Shown here: piece by piece, positions 17,146-25,304 of the stretch
Layout: the number at the start of each line of letters is the position of its first letter
Position numbering within the stretch: the first letter of the stretch is position 1
Notes under the pieces: model-generated
The model's input: only the letters and a program-made list of their open reading frames with translations
Databases searched by the model: none
What the model was told of the DNA's origin: nothing
Assembly (NCBI GenBank): GCA_945902075.1
Contig: CAMDMA010000012.1
Coordinates: 1-64,000 of the forward strand
Source of the DNA: Candidatus Kuenenia stuttgartensis
GTDB taxonomy: Bacteria > Planctomycetota > Phycisphaerae > Phycisphaerales > SM1A02
Direction: 5' to 3'
DNA: 64,000 nucleotides
Position numbers and translations under genes: made by a program

Positions 17146-18648
17146 TCAGCCCATCGCCATCGTCATGAGGAACTCCGCGTTCGACTTCGTCTTGGCGACG
17201 CGCGTTCGGAGCAGTTCCATCGCGTCGACGACGTTCATGTCGCTGACGACCTTACGAAGACGAATGATGAGTTCGTGCTCCTTTGGATCAAGCAACAACT
17301 CCTCGCGTCGTGTGCCAGAGGCACCGATGTTGATCGCGGGGTACACGCGCTTCTCGACGAGTTTGCGGTCAAGATGAAGCTCGGCGTTACCGGTGCCCTT
17401 GAACTCTTCGAAGATGACTTCGTCTGCGCGCGAACCCGTGTCCACGAGCGCGGTTCCCAGGATGGTGAGCGAGCCACCATTCTCGATGTTGCGCGCCGAG
17501 CCGAAAAACTTCTTGGGCTTGATGAGGGCCGCGTTGTCGACGCCGCCGGAGCCGATCTTGCCAGAATTCGGCATCGCGTTGTTGTAACCGCGAGCGAGAC
17601 GCGTGATCGAGTCGAGAAGGATCACGACATGCTGTCCGAACTCCACCATGCGTCGAGCCTTCTCCATGACCATCTCGGCGACCTGAATGTGGCGGATGGC
17701 CTCCTCATCAAAGGTGCTTGCAACCACTTCCACGTGCGCAGGGGTATTCCGCCGGAAATCAGTGACTTCCTCGGGTCGCTCGTCGACGAGCAGCACAATG
17801 ACATGCACATCGGGATGGTTGATCGCGATGGCGTTGGTGATCTGCTGAAGAATGACGGTCTTACCCGTGCGAGGCGGGGCGACGATGAGTGCGCGCTGCC
17901 CGAATCCGAGCGGTGTGACCATGTCGATCACACGCGTCTCGACCTTTCCTGAGCCGAGCATCTCGAGGTGAATGCGCTTGTTTGGGTGAAGCGGTGTGAG
18001 GTTCTCAAACGTCGGGAGATCGTGCAGATTAGATGGATCTTTCCCGTTCACACTTTCGACGCGGAGGAGCGCGAAGTACACCTCTTGGTCCTTCGGTGGC
18101 CGCACAAGGCCCTTCACGACGTGCCCTCGGCGCAAGCCAAAATGGCGGATTTGTGTGGGAGAAACGTAGATATCGTCAGGCGACGGGCAGTAGGAGTAAT
18201 CGGCGCTGCGAAGGAAGCCGTAGCCCTCCGACATGATCTCGAGGGTCCCCTCTGCGATCATCAGCCCCTGCTGCTGTGCACGGGCGCGCAGAATCTCGAA
18301 GACGAGTTTTTGCTTCGGCTGTTGGACATCCTCGATACCAGACTGCTTCGCCAGTTTGTTCAGCTGGTCGATGGGCATCTTCTGAAGCTTGGCGAGATTG
18401 AGATCGTCCTTCTTGGCGATCTCGTACTTACCCTCGAGTTCTTTTTCGATCTCGGCAAGTTCCGCCGCGAGCTGCTCGTCGGTTGGGATCTGACCGGGTG
18501 CGAGATACGGGCTTGGGATGTAGGGCTGCCGAGGGCCGCCACCACCGCCACCGCCGCCTCCTCCGCCTCCGCCGCCGCCACCACCACCGCCTCCACCGCT
18601 GCCATCACCCTTGCCACGACGACGACGACGACCTTGCTTCTGACTCAT
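17146..18648 (-). CDS. rho: Transcription termination factor Rho
   Basis: Hexameric RNA-dependent ATPase that ends transcription. 500 residues. The N terminus [17 protein letters not shown] is followed by 21 consecutive glycines (about 18-38). The Rho N-terminal helical part ([16 protein letters not shown], near 90-110), the RNA-binding cold-shock-like domain ([14 protein letters not shown], near 140-165), Walker A APPRTGKT and the downstream [23 protein letters not shown] and ELHLDRKL segments are all canonical. The ATG at 18648 has AGGAG with 7-nt spacing. Glycine-rich basic insertions near the Rho N terminus occur in other phyla, but this tract is unusually uniform. Confidence 0.97.
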   Translation of the reverse strand: MSQKQGRRRRRGKGDGSGGGGGGGGGGGGGGGGGGGGGPRQPYIPSPYLAPGQIPTDEQLAAELAEIEKELEGKYEIAKKDDLNLAKLQKMPIDQLNKLAKQSGIEDVQQPKQKLVFEILRARAQQQGLMIAEGTLEIMSEGYGFLRSADYSYCPSPDDIYVSPTQIRHFGLRRGHVVKGLVRPPKDQEVYFALLRVESVNGKDPSNLHDLPTFENLTPLHPNKRIHLEMLGSGKVETRVIDMVTPLGFGQRALIVAPPRTGKTVILQQITNAIAINHPDVHVIVLLVDERPEEVTDFRRNTPAHVEVVASTFDEEAIRHIQVAEMVMEKARRMVEFGQHVVILLDSITRLARGYNNAMPNSGKIGSGGVDNAALIKPKKFFGSARNIENGGSLTILGTALVDTGSRADEVIFEEFKGTGNAELHLDRKLVEKRVYPAINIGASGTRREELLLDPKEHELIIRLRKVVSDMNVVDAMELLRTRVAKTKSNAEFLMTMAMG

Positions 18649-18913
18649 CTCGATGCTCCTAGTTTCCGAGCACGCACAACGGTGCGCGCTCTGCCAAACG
18701 TCTTTGCAGACTGACTGTGAGAGGGATGCGTGAATCGATTTGCGCACGCGTGCAGTAGAAACTGCAGCGCAGAAGTTCGACGGTTCAGGCGATGCGGTCT
18801 GCACCAACTGTCCCGGAGCACGCGACGCCTCGCGCACCCGATCGCCGCTCTCGCGACGGGGGGATAGTGACGAGTGAAGGCGCTCTGGTCAAGTCAATCG
18901 ACGAAAGTCGGCG

Positions 18914-19582
18914 CTATTCCACACGCGGACCGCGGGCGACAACCGCCTCAAGGAACCGCGCGACCGAGCTCCGGAGCTCGTCGCGACTGCCGGCATTCAC
19001 TAAAACGTCTGACGCACGTTTGCGCTTCCCGGCGAGCGGCATTTGCACTCTTTCGCGGCGTTCGAGCTCTTCGAGGCTCCATCCCCGGCCGCTGGCGACG
19101 CGAGCGAGCCGCACCGAAAGTGGCGCATCGACAAAGAGCACCGCGTCGCACTCGCGATCAAGCCCAACCTCGAGAAGGAGCGGCGCGTCGATGATCAAAG
19201 CCGGGGCGGTGTCCGGTGCTGCCGCGAACTGGACGCGCCGGAGCTGCTCGATGCGGGGATGCATGATTTCCTCGACGGCACGGCGGTCGCTTGGAGAAGT
19301 GAATATGGCACGCGCAAGCGCAGCGCGATCGATGAGCCCATCGGCGGAACGGATACCGGGTCCAAGCAGTGCCTCAATACGCGCACCAATGTCCGGCTCC
19401 GCCAACACACGACGCGCAAGATCGTCGCTCACGCACACCTCGCAGCCAAGTTCGGCAAGGACGCGCGCGACCTCGCTCTTGCCGCTGCCGATACCTCCAA
19501 CAAGTCCGATGACCGGGCGAAACCTGTGCACGCGCGCAGAATACGCGGAGTTCGCGTAGCGCGAACCCTGCGCGCAGATCAA
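18914..19582 (-). CDS. coaE: Dephospho-CoA kinase
   Basis: Last step of coenzyme A synthesis, phosphorylating the ribose of dephospho-CoA. Walker A GLVGGIGSGKS, the DLARRVLAEP segment, IDAPLLLEVGLD and GRGWSLEELERRE are typical. The stop is near the usual length (222 residues from the TTG at 19582, 205 from a GTG at 19531). The TTG overlaps the stop of the CHAD gene by 4 nt (TTGA), which favours coupling; the GTG would give a more typical N terminus. Confidence 0.9.
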   Translation of the reverse strand: MICAQGSRYANSAYSARVHRFRPVIGLVGGIGSGKSEVARVLAELGCEVCVSDDLARRVLAEPDIGARIEALLGPGIRSADGLIDRAALARAIFTSPSDRRAVEEIMHPRIEQLRRVQFAAAPDTAPALIIDAPLLLEVGLDRECDAVLFVDAPLSVRLARVASGRGWSLEELERRERVQMPLAGKRKRASDVLVNAGSRDELRSSVARFLEAVVARGPRVE

Positions 19583-20475
19583 CTATCGAAGAGTTCCGCG
19601 AGCCCGTGAAAAACACCGCGGCGACCGAGCCGGAGAAATGCGCGCGCGGAATCCTCCATGCGAACGGAGGCCTCAAGCCGGGCGAGGCGGAGCGCCGCGT
19701 CAATCGATTCAACCAGGGGCGAACCTGCGAGCTGCGCGCGGGCGCGGTTCAGTTCGACGTCGAGAAGCGCCAAATCGCGATCCTCGCCGAGTGTGGTTGC
19801 CAGCCGCTTGGCGCGGTTGCGAACGCGTCGGAGCGAGGGTGAAAGCCCCGACTCAAATGGCCGAAGGGTAAGAGCAAGAAATGATGCCTTTTTGCGACAT
19901 TCATGCAGGCGTGCGAGGTCACTCACCTCCAGTGCCTCGCGAAGTTCGACGCGGCAGGACTCGAAAGTTCGACGCATCATCGACTCGACCGCGCGTCGGT
20001 CGATTGGCGCCTCGGCGTCAAGTCGCGTGACTGATTCCATCGCTGCGCGCATCGCCCGGCGCGCGCGTGCAATCGCGCTGTCAGCGAACTGTGAGTCGTC
20101 GCGCCGGTCGGTTTCCGCGAACACAAGTGTTGCAAGCAACACCGTGCGCACCACTCGACGCGGCTCCCCGTCGACGAAACGATCTGAGATCCGCGTGATG
20201 GATCGAATCAAGGCATCACGGTCACGCAATGGTCCAAGGAGTTGATTGGCCTTCGCGGAAAACTCAAGCACGCCGTCAACGAACGCACCATGCTGAGGCG
20301 CGCGACAAAGCGGCGCAAGTGCGCGCACACTCTTCAGTTCACGACGTGCAGTGCGCACCGACTCACGCCGATTTGAGGCGAGCTGACTGTTGCTTGCGAG
20401 CGCTGTCTCAGCGGCCAACATCGACGACCGCACAGCCGCGAGAACGAGTGTTCCCGCATCTTGTCGAGGGTTCAT
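19579..20475 (-). CDS. CHAD domain protein
   Basis: CHAD (conserved histidine alpha-helical domain) proteins bind polyphosphate through basic helices. 298 residues from ATG 20475 (another ATG at 20544 is in frame). The protein is almost entirely helical and arginine-rich. Typical pieces are VRTARRELKSVRALAPL near 40-55, LGPLRDRDALI near 85, LHECRKKASFLALTLRPF near 210 and LGEDRDLALLD near 240, showing the duplicated RxxxKxxR pattern. It lacks a CYTH domain. It is translationally coupled to coaE downstream and divergent from proS. Confidence 0.85.
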   Translation of the reverse strand: MNPRQDAGTLVLAAVRSSMLAAETALASNSQLASNRRESVRTARRELKSVRALAPLCRAPQHGAFVDGVLEFSAKANQLLGPLRDRDALIRSITRISDRFVDGEPRRVVRTVLLATLVFAETDRRDDSQFADSAIARARRAMRAAMESVTRLDAEAPIDRRAVESMMRRTFESCRVELREALEVSDLARLHECRKKASFLALTLRPFESGLSPSLRRVRNRAKRLATTLGEDRDLALLDVELNRARAQLAGSPLVESIDAALRLARLEASVRMEDSARAFLRLGRRGVFHGLAELFDS

Positions 20476-20652
20476 GCTGTCTATGGACGAATCGCTTTCG
20501 GTCACGAACAGGACTGTAGCCGTAGTGCCATGAAATCCCTGCATTCATCGCCGATTTCCGTCGTGTCTGCTACCTTCTCGGGCCTTCGGATTCCGTTCAC
20601 AGCGACCGAGATCCTTTGCGCTCCGCAACAATCCTGCACCATCGAGCCCGTC

Positions 20653-22230
20653 ATGTCGAACCCTAAGCAGCCAGCCGCCTCCGCACCGACGACCGCCATC
20701 ACGCCGACCCGCGAGGAGAACTATGCGGAGTGGTATCAGCAGGTCGTGCGCGCGGCAGACCTCGCAGAAAACAGCGATGTGCGCGGATGCATGGTCATCA
20801 AGCCGTGGGGCTACGCGACGTGGGAAAATGTCCAGCGCGTCCTCGACCGGATGTTCAAGGATACTGGCCACAAGAACGCATACTTCCCGCTGTTTATCCC
20901 GCTTTCCTATCTCGAAAAGGAAGCGGAGCATGTTGAGGGCTTCGCGAAAGAGTGCGCTGTCGTCACCCACCATCGGCTCCAGCCGGGAACCAAAGCGGAC
21001 GGCAAGCCCGGACTTGTTCCGGCGGGCGAGTTGCAGGAACCGCTCGTTGTGCGCCCGACATCGGAGACGATCATCGGTGCGAGTTTCTCGAAATGGGTGC
21101 AGAGTTACCGCGATCTTCCGCTCCTTATCAATCAGTGGGCCAACGTTGTGCGATGGGAGATGCGCACGCGACTTTTCCTGCGCACAACTGAGTTTCTCTG
21201 GCAAGAAGGGCACACCGCCCATGCGACAAGCGAAGAAGCGATGGTCGAGACGCTGAAGATGCTCGAGGTATACGCCGACTTTGCTGAGAACTGGATGGCG
21301 ATGCCTGTCATCAAGGGCGAGAAGACCGAGGGTGAGCGCTTTCCTGGGGCAGTGAACACCTATTGCATCGAGGCGATGATGCAGGATCGAAAAGCGCTGC
21401 AAGCGGGAACATCACATTTCCTCGGTCAGAATTTCGCGCATTCAAGCGACATCAAGTTTAGCGATGCCAACGGCAGCGTTTCCTTTGCTTGGACGACATC
21501 GTGGGGTGTGTCGACGCGGCTCATCGGCGGCATGATCATGACCCACGCGGACGATGATGGCATGGTGCTCCCGCCGCGGCTCGCGCCGGCGCATGTGGTG
21601 ATTATTCCAGTGACCCACAAGCCTGAAACAGCGCAAGCGGTGCACGACTACTGCGTCAAACTCGCCGCCGATCTCCGCACCATCCACTACGCCGGTCGCA
21701 CGATCGATGTTGAGCTTGACGCTCGCGACATCCGTGGTGGCGACAAAGCATGGCAGTGGATCAAGAAGGGCATTCCGCTCCGCGTCGAAGTTGGGCCGCG
21801 CGACATGGAGCAGGACTCGGTGTTCATGGCACGCCGTGACCGCGGTCACAAAGAGAAGGTGTCGGTCAAGCGCGATGAGTTCCTCGCAACCATCGTGCAA
21901 ACGCTTGAAGATATGCAGTCGGGGCTGTTCGCCCGCGCGAAGGCGCACCGCGAAGCCAACACGCAGCGCATAGATTCACGCGCGGAATTCGAAGCATTCT
22001 TCGGTGTGAAAAACGAAGCCGAGAGCGAAGAGACCAGTTCGGGCGGCAGCGTGAAGGGCGGATTCGCTCTCGCCCACTACGCGCCAGATCCAGCTGTTGA
22101 AGATGAACTCAAGGCGAAATTCGCGGTGACCTGCCGCTGCATCCCGGTCGACGGAAACGACGAGCCGGGAACATGCATCTTTAGCGGTAAGCCAAGCTCA
22201 CGCCGCGCCGTGTTCGCGAAGAGTTACTGA
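20653..22230 (+). CDS. proS: Prolyl-tRNA synthetase, archaeal/eukaryotic type
   Basis: Charges tRNA-Pro. 525 residues. Class II motifs are clear: RPTSETIIGASFSKWVQSYRDLP, then WEMRTRLFLRTTEFLWQEGHTAHAT. The anticodon-binding domain follows, and a C-terminal domain with spaced cysteines (CRCIP, GTCIFSG) ends in FAKSY, the terminal tyrosine signature of the short archaeal-type ProRS that lacks the bacterial editing insertion. The ATG at 20653 begins MSNPKQPAASAPTT; longer in-frame starts add residues with no family match. Several bacterial phyla use this type. Confidence 0.95.
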   Translation: MSNPKQPAASAPTTAITPTREENYAEWYQQVVRAADLAENSDVRGCMVIKPWGYATWENVQRVLDRMFKDTGHKNAYFPLFIPLSYLEKEAEHVEGFAKECAVVTHHRLQPGTKADGKPGLVPAGELQEPLVVRPTSETIIGASFSKWVQSYRDLPLLINQWANVVRWEMRTRLFLRTTEFLWQEGHTAHATSEEAMVETLKMLEVYADFAENWMAMPVIKGEKTEGERFPGAVNTYCIEAMMQDRKALQAGTSHFLGQNFAHSSDIKFSDANGSVSFAWTTSWGVSTRLIGGMIMTHADDDGMVLPPRLAPAHVVIIPVTHKPETAQAVHDYCVKLAADLRTIHYAGRTIDVELDARDIRGGDKAWQWIKKGIPLRVEVGPRDMEQDSVFMARRDRGHKEKVSVKRDEFLATIVQTLEDMQSGLFARAKAHREANTQRIDSRAEFEAFFGVKNEAESEETSSGGSVKGGFALAHYAPDPAVEDELKAKFAVTCRCIPVDGNDEPGTCIFSGKPSSRRAVFAKSY

Positions 22231-22245
22231 CGCGCGGGCTGCGAT

Positions 22246-22815
22246 TTACTCAGGCGCAACTTCGGGTGTCGGCGAGGTGGCCGGTGCGCCAACAACTTCC
22301 GTTTGGACTTCTGCTTGCTTGGTCTCAACCTGCGTGACAGGCGCATTTGCGATTGGCGCGGTTGCTGGAATTACCCATCGATACGCAGACTCGACGCGCC
22401 ACGAAAGCATGGGGCCGCCCTTCAGCTTGACGGTCATCAGTTGGTAGACGCCGCGCTCGGGGTAAACAACATCGACGTCAGCCACACCGCCCGAAAGGCG
22501 AAGTTGCTGGACAGAAAAAACCTGTTCATCCCCTGCGGCGATGTCTTTCGACATGGGAGTCGCATTCTCGCCGATGAGCGTTTGCACGCGTGACCAGGTC
22601 GACTGCTCCAACCCTGCAGGGAGATTGAAGACGACCGGCCCACTGAGACCGGTGATGCGATGCGCCTCTTTAATCGCCTTTGCCATGACCTCCGGCCCAG
22701 GCGAAACATTTGGCTTCGAAATCGCGCTTCCCGAAGTCGGCGGATACGTCGAAACCGCGGTGCAAGCGGCAGGAACAACGATCAGGAGCAGAGCGGCAAG
22801 AACGCGGGTCGTCAT
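22246..22815 (-). CDS. Putative lipoprotein of unknown function
   Basis: 189 residues. The N terminus MTTRVLAALLLIVVPAACTAVS is a lipoprotein signal with Cys at about 18 as lipid attachment point. The rest is a single domain (about 45-150) with alternating hydrophobic strands (VFSVQQLRLSGGVADVDVVYP, LMTVKLKGGPMLSWRVES), followed by a Pro/Thr/Val-rich tail. I recognise no family. The same frame remains open upstream to 23778, but that stretch contains a strong hairpin and no match, so the ATG at 22815 is chosen. It converges on proS with about 15 bp between the stops. Confidence 0.75.
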   Translation of the reverse strand: MTTRVLAALLLIVVPAACTAVSTYPPTSGSAISKPNVSPGPEVMAKAIKEAHRITGLSGPVVFNLPAGLEQSTWSRVQTLIGENATPMSKDIAAGDEQVFSVQQLRLSGGVADVDVVYPERGVYQLMTVKLKGGPMLSWRVESAYRWVIPATAPIANAPVTQVETKQAEVQTEVVGAPATSPTPEVAPE

Positions 22816-23389
22816 GACCGCATCGTAACAACCGGGATAAAAACATCGTCGGCGCCTCGGAAATCCGGGGCGCCGACGATGCAAACGTGGAATTCGGTCT
22901 GCGGCGATTCGAGGCGGGAACCTGATCAGCCGCAAGCTCGAGGGGAACACGCGAGCCTTGCCACGCAAGCAAGTCATCATCGTGCGGCACAACATACTGC
23001 CGACCCTTGCTGGCATCACAGATGCCAGAGCTGTCCTGGTTCGCCGGAGTTGGGGGGGAGAAGGGGGCGAACCCTGACACGGGAGAAGAGACACTGGGGG
23101 TCGAGGTTTTGCGCAAGGTTGCCTCCGATTCGCGAATTTCCTTCGTCCGAGCCCCGGCAGCGATTGGGGTGGGCAATGTCGCAGGGACGACGGCGCGAGG
23201 AGCGCGATGTTGGCTGGAGCTTCCACAACAGCAAGGGCGCCGGCGCCAAATCGCATCGCTGGGAAGGCGCTGACTCCATCGTTGTCGCCCACCGTGAAGG
23301 ACGGTGACGCGAGGGAATGAAGTGCACGTTGACGGGTGCCCGTGGGGAACCATGAGAGGGGTCCATTGGGCCAATCTCTGGCGATAACC
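22816..23389. other. Unexplained region between thioesterase and lipoprotein genes
   Basis: About 570 bp between two minus-strand genes. All three minus-strand frames are partly open, but none gives a convincing protein with a stop before the terminator at 22841-22885. A second perfect hairpin (ctggcatc / gatgccag, loop aca) lies near 23010-23028. Candidates are a structured non-coding RNA read leftward, a decayed gene, or a frameshifted short protein. Searches by eye for tmRNA and RNase P hallmarks found none. Confidence 0.5.
22841..22885 (-). terminator. Very strong intrinsic terminator
   Basis: Inverted repeat catcgtcggcgcc / ggcgccgacgatg, extended inward by cgg-aaat-ccg. On the minus strand it is followed by TTTTT. 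No coding sequence is recognised directly upstream on that strand, so whatever transcript it ends is unknown. Confidence 0.85.
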
Positions 23390-23812
23390 TCAAATCGGTG
23401 GCCGTTTACCTGCAGACAAGGCAAGATCGTCCGGCACCGCGCGCGCCCGACCGTCGCGATCAAGACAGGCGAGGGTGGTGCGACCGTCCACCAGCAGGTC
23501 ATCGCCGCGGAAAATCGCGTAGCCGTGCTCAATCTTGACTGGACCAGCGGCGAGCAATTCCGTGCGCACGCGAAGCAGATCGTCGTATCGCGCCGGTCGG
23601 CGAAAGCGAACTTCAAGCCGAACAACCGCGAGAAACACCCCCGACGCCTCCAGCGCGCGGTAGTCGCCGCCCGCTGCGCGCAACATCTCCGTGCGGCCCA
23701 TCTCAAACCAGATCGGGTAGACCGTGTGATGGACAACGCCCATGGGGTCGCACTCGGGGTAGCGGGCGCGAACTTCAATCTCGTGAGAGGGCGGCTGGGT
23801 TGATTCGTTCAT
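23390..23812 (-). CDS. Acyl-CoA thioesterase, YbgC/FadM (4HBT) hot-dog family
   Basis: 140 residues. The hot-dog motif YPECDPMGVVHHTVYPIWFE (about 14-33) carries the catalytic Asp in the D-x-x-G-x-V-x-x region; RFRRPARYDDLLRV and GYAIFRGDDLLVDGRTTLACLD complete the fold. Such enzymes cleave acyl-CoA thioesters in the cytoplasm. Its start lies 19 nt after the mnmE stop, so it is probably the last gene of a yidC-mnmE-thioesterase unit. Chain-length specificity is unknown. Confidence 0.9.
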   Translation of the reverse strand: MNESTQPPSHEIEVRARYPECDPMGVVHHTVYPIWFEMGRTEMLRAAGGDYRALEASGVFLAVVRLEVRFRRPARYDDLLRVRTELLAAGPVKIEHGYAIFRGDDLLVDGRTTLACLDRDGRARAVPDDLALSAGKRPPI

Positions 23813-23831
23813 GGCGTGTCGACTCGAGCGT

Positions 23832-25298
23832 TCACTTTCCGATGCAGAACCGAGAAAAGACAAGTCCGAGGACGTCGTCCGGATGGACAGGGCCGGCGAT
23901 GTCTCCGAGCGCATCGAGGGCGGCGCGTAAGAGGCTCGCGATGAGTTCGAGGTCGCGCATCGACTCGCCGCGCGTATGTGCGCCTGCCACCTGTGTGAAC
24001 GAGTCGTCGGTTGGAAGCGCTTCACGAATCGCGAGGCTGAGCGCGTCCTCGGCCAATACAAGCGACGCGTCATGGCGCGGCAGGATGATCGCGAGTTGGG
24101 CGCGGCGGAGGGCCCGGTCTCTCCGAAGGAGCGCCGCGATGCGCCCGCGAAGTTCGGCAATGCCCGCACCGGTTCGTGCGCTGGTTGAGACAGCGGGCGG
24201 CGGGGGCGCGGAGGCAAGGTCGCACATTGTGTGCACCTCAATGACTTCGCCTGTGATGGCGAGATCGAATTGATCGCTCCGTTCGAGCGAGATGGGTGTT
24301 GCGCTTGGCGCCGTGCAACGCAGCACAATGTCCGCGCGGCGCAGCGCGTCACGCGCCTGACGCTGCATCGATTGCTCGATCTCGCCAACCACTTCTCTAT
24401 CGCCAAACTCGAGACCAGCGAGGTCGACAAGATCCGCTTCAAGTCCAGCGGTGAGCGCCACACGCGCGACGATTGCGTCGCGCGTGGTTCCTGATTGCGG
24501 ACTCGCAACGCTACGCGCTCGGCCAACCAATGCGTTGAACAATGAACTTTTCCCCGCGTTTGGTGGCCCAGCCAGCACGACCAGCGCGACCGCATTCGCG
24601 CGCAGCGAATCGTGCGTCCCACGTAACGCCGCGATACGACCGCGAAGTTCGCGCGCAGCGTCGGCGAAGGCACGGGCATCGATGGTGACGACATCTTCTT
24701 GGTCGGTAAAGTCGATCCCCGCCTCAACGCGTGCGAGCAGTTCGGCGGCGACGCCTACGAGTTCCGCAGCGCGTATGCCGAAGGTGCCGCGCCCGATCTC
24801 CTCAGCGGCGATGAGCTCTGCGTCGTTCGTCGCCGCAATGCGCGCGGCGAGCGACTCCGCCGCATCAACATCGAGTCGTCCAGCAAGATGCGCGCGAAAT
24901 GCAAACTCACCTGGCCGCGCACGACGCGCAGAAAAACCTGCGGTTCGCGCGCTGGCGAGCGCACGATCACAGAGAATTTCGACCAGCGCAGGTGCCCCAA
25001 CGCAAGAGAGTTCAAGCGAGTCCTCGCCAGTGAAACTCGCGGGCCCCTCCATCCAGTAGGCAAGTACTGGATACGAACCATGCAGCGGAAATTCGTGTGT
25101 GCGCGCTTCGTCGACATCACCAAGCCGCACACGCATGCGCGCGACTCCACGCGCGGATGGGATCTCACCAAACATACCACGCGCTGCTGCGCGAACGCCT
25201 GGTCCACTCATGCGCACAAGCGCACGAAGCCCATGACCCGGCGGCGACGCGATCGCAAGAATCGTCTCACGCGGCGCTGTGGCTTCGACCGCGCACAT
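23832..25298 (-). CDS. mnmE: tRNA modification GTPase MnmE (TrmE)
   Basis: With MnmG it modifies U34 of certain tRNAs. 488 residues: N-terminal folate-binding domain (1-120), helical domain, and a G domain (about 215-375) inserted in it, ending with the invariant C-terminal FCIGK. G1 is GPPNAGKSS, G2 GTTRD and G3 DLAG. The G4 position reads HTMCDL instead of NKxD, an unusual variant that may change nucleotide specificity or affinity. It follows yidC by 6 nt, the classical order. Confidence 0.95.
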   Translation of the reverse strand: MCAVEATAPRETILAIASPPGHGLRALVRMSGPGVRAAARGMFGEIPSARGVARMRVRLGDVDEARTHEFPLHGSYPVLAYWMEGPASFTGEDSLELSCVGAPALVEILCDRALASARTAGFSARRARPGEFAFRAHLAGRLDVDAAESLAARIAATNDAELIAAEEIGRGTFGIRAAELVGVAAELLARVEAGIDFTDQEDVVTIDARAFADAARELRGRIAALRGTHDSLRANAVALVVLAGPPNAGKSSLFNALVGRARSVASPQSGTTRDAIVARVALTAGLEADLVDLAGLEFGDREVVGEIEQSMQRQARDALRRADIVLRCTAPSATPISLERSDQFDLAITGEVIEVHTMCDLASAPPPPAVSTSARTGAGIAELRGRIAALLRRDRALRRAQLAIILPRHDASLVLAEDALSLAIREALPTDDSFTQVAGAHTRGESMRDLELIASLLRAALDALGDIAGPVHPDDVLGLVFSRFCIGK

Positions 25299-25304
25299 CG
25301 TTGG

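Noticed and set aside
18535-18598. Frameshift or assembly artefact in rho
   Set aside because: The glycine tract uses all four GGN codons and keeps the frame, so it reads as genuine coding sequence.
22670-23374. Minus-strand frame of 234 codons across the unexplained region
   Set aside because: It runs through the strong terminator and into the lipoprotein gene in another frame, so it cannot be a real gene as it stands, though part of it may be a decayed one.
22816-23389. tmRNA or RNase P RNA
   Set aside because: Neither the tRNA-like ends and tag frame of tmRNA nor the GAGGAAAGTCC core of RNase P RNA was seen on either strand.
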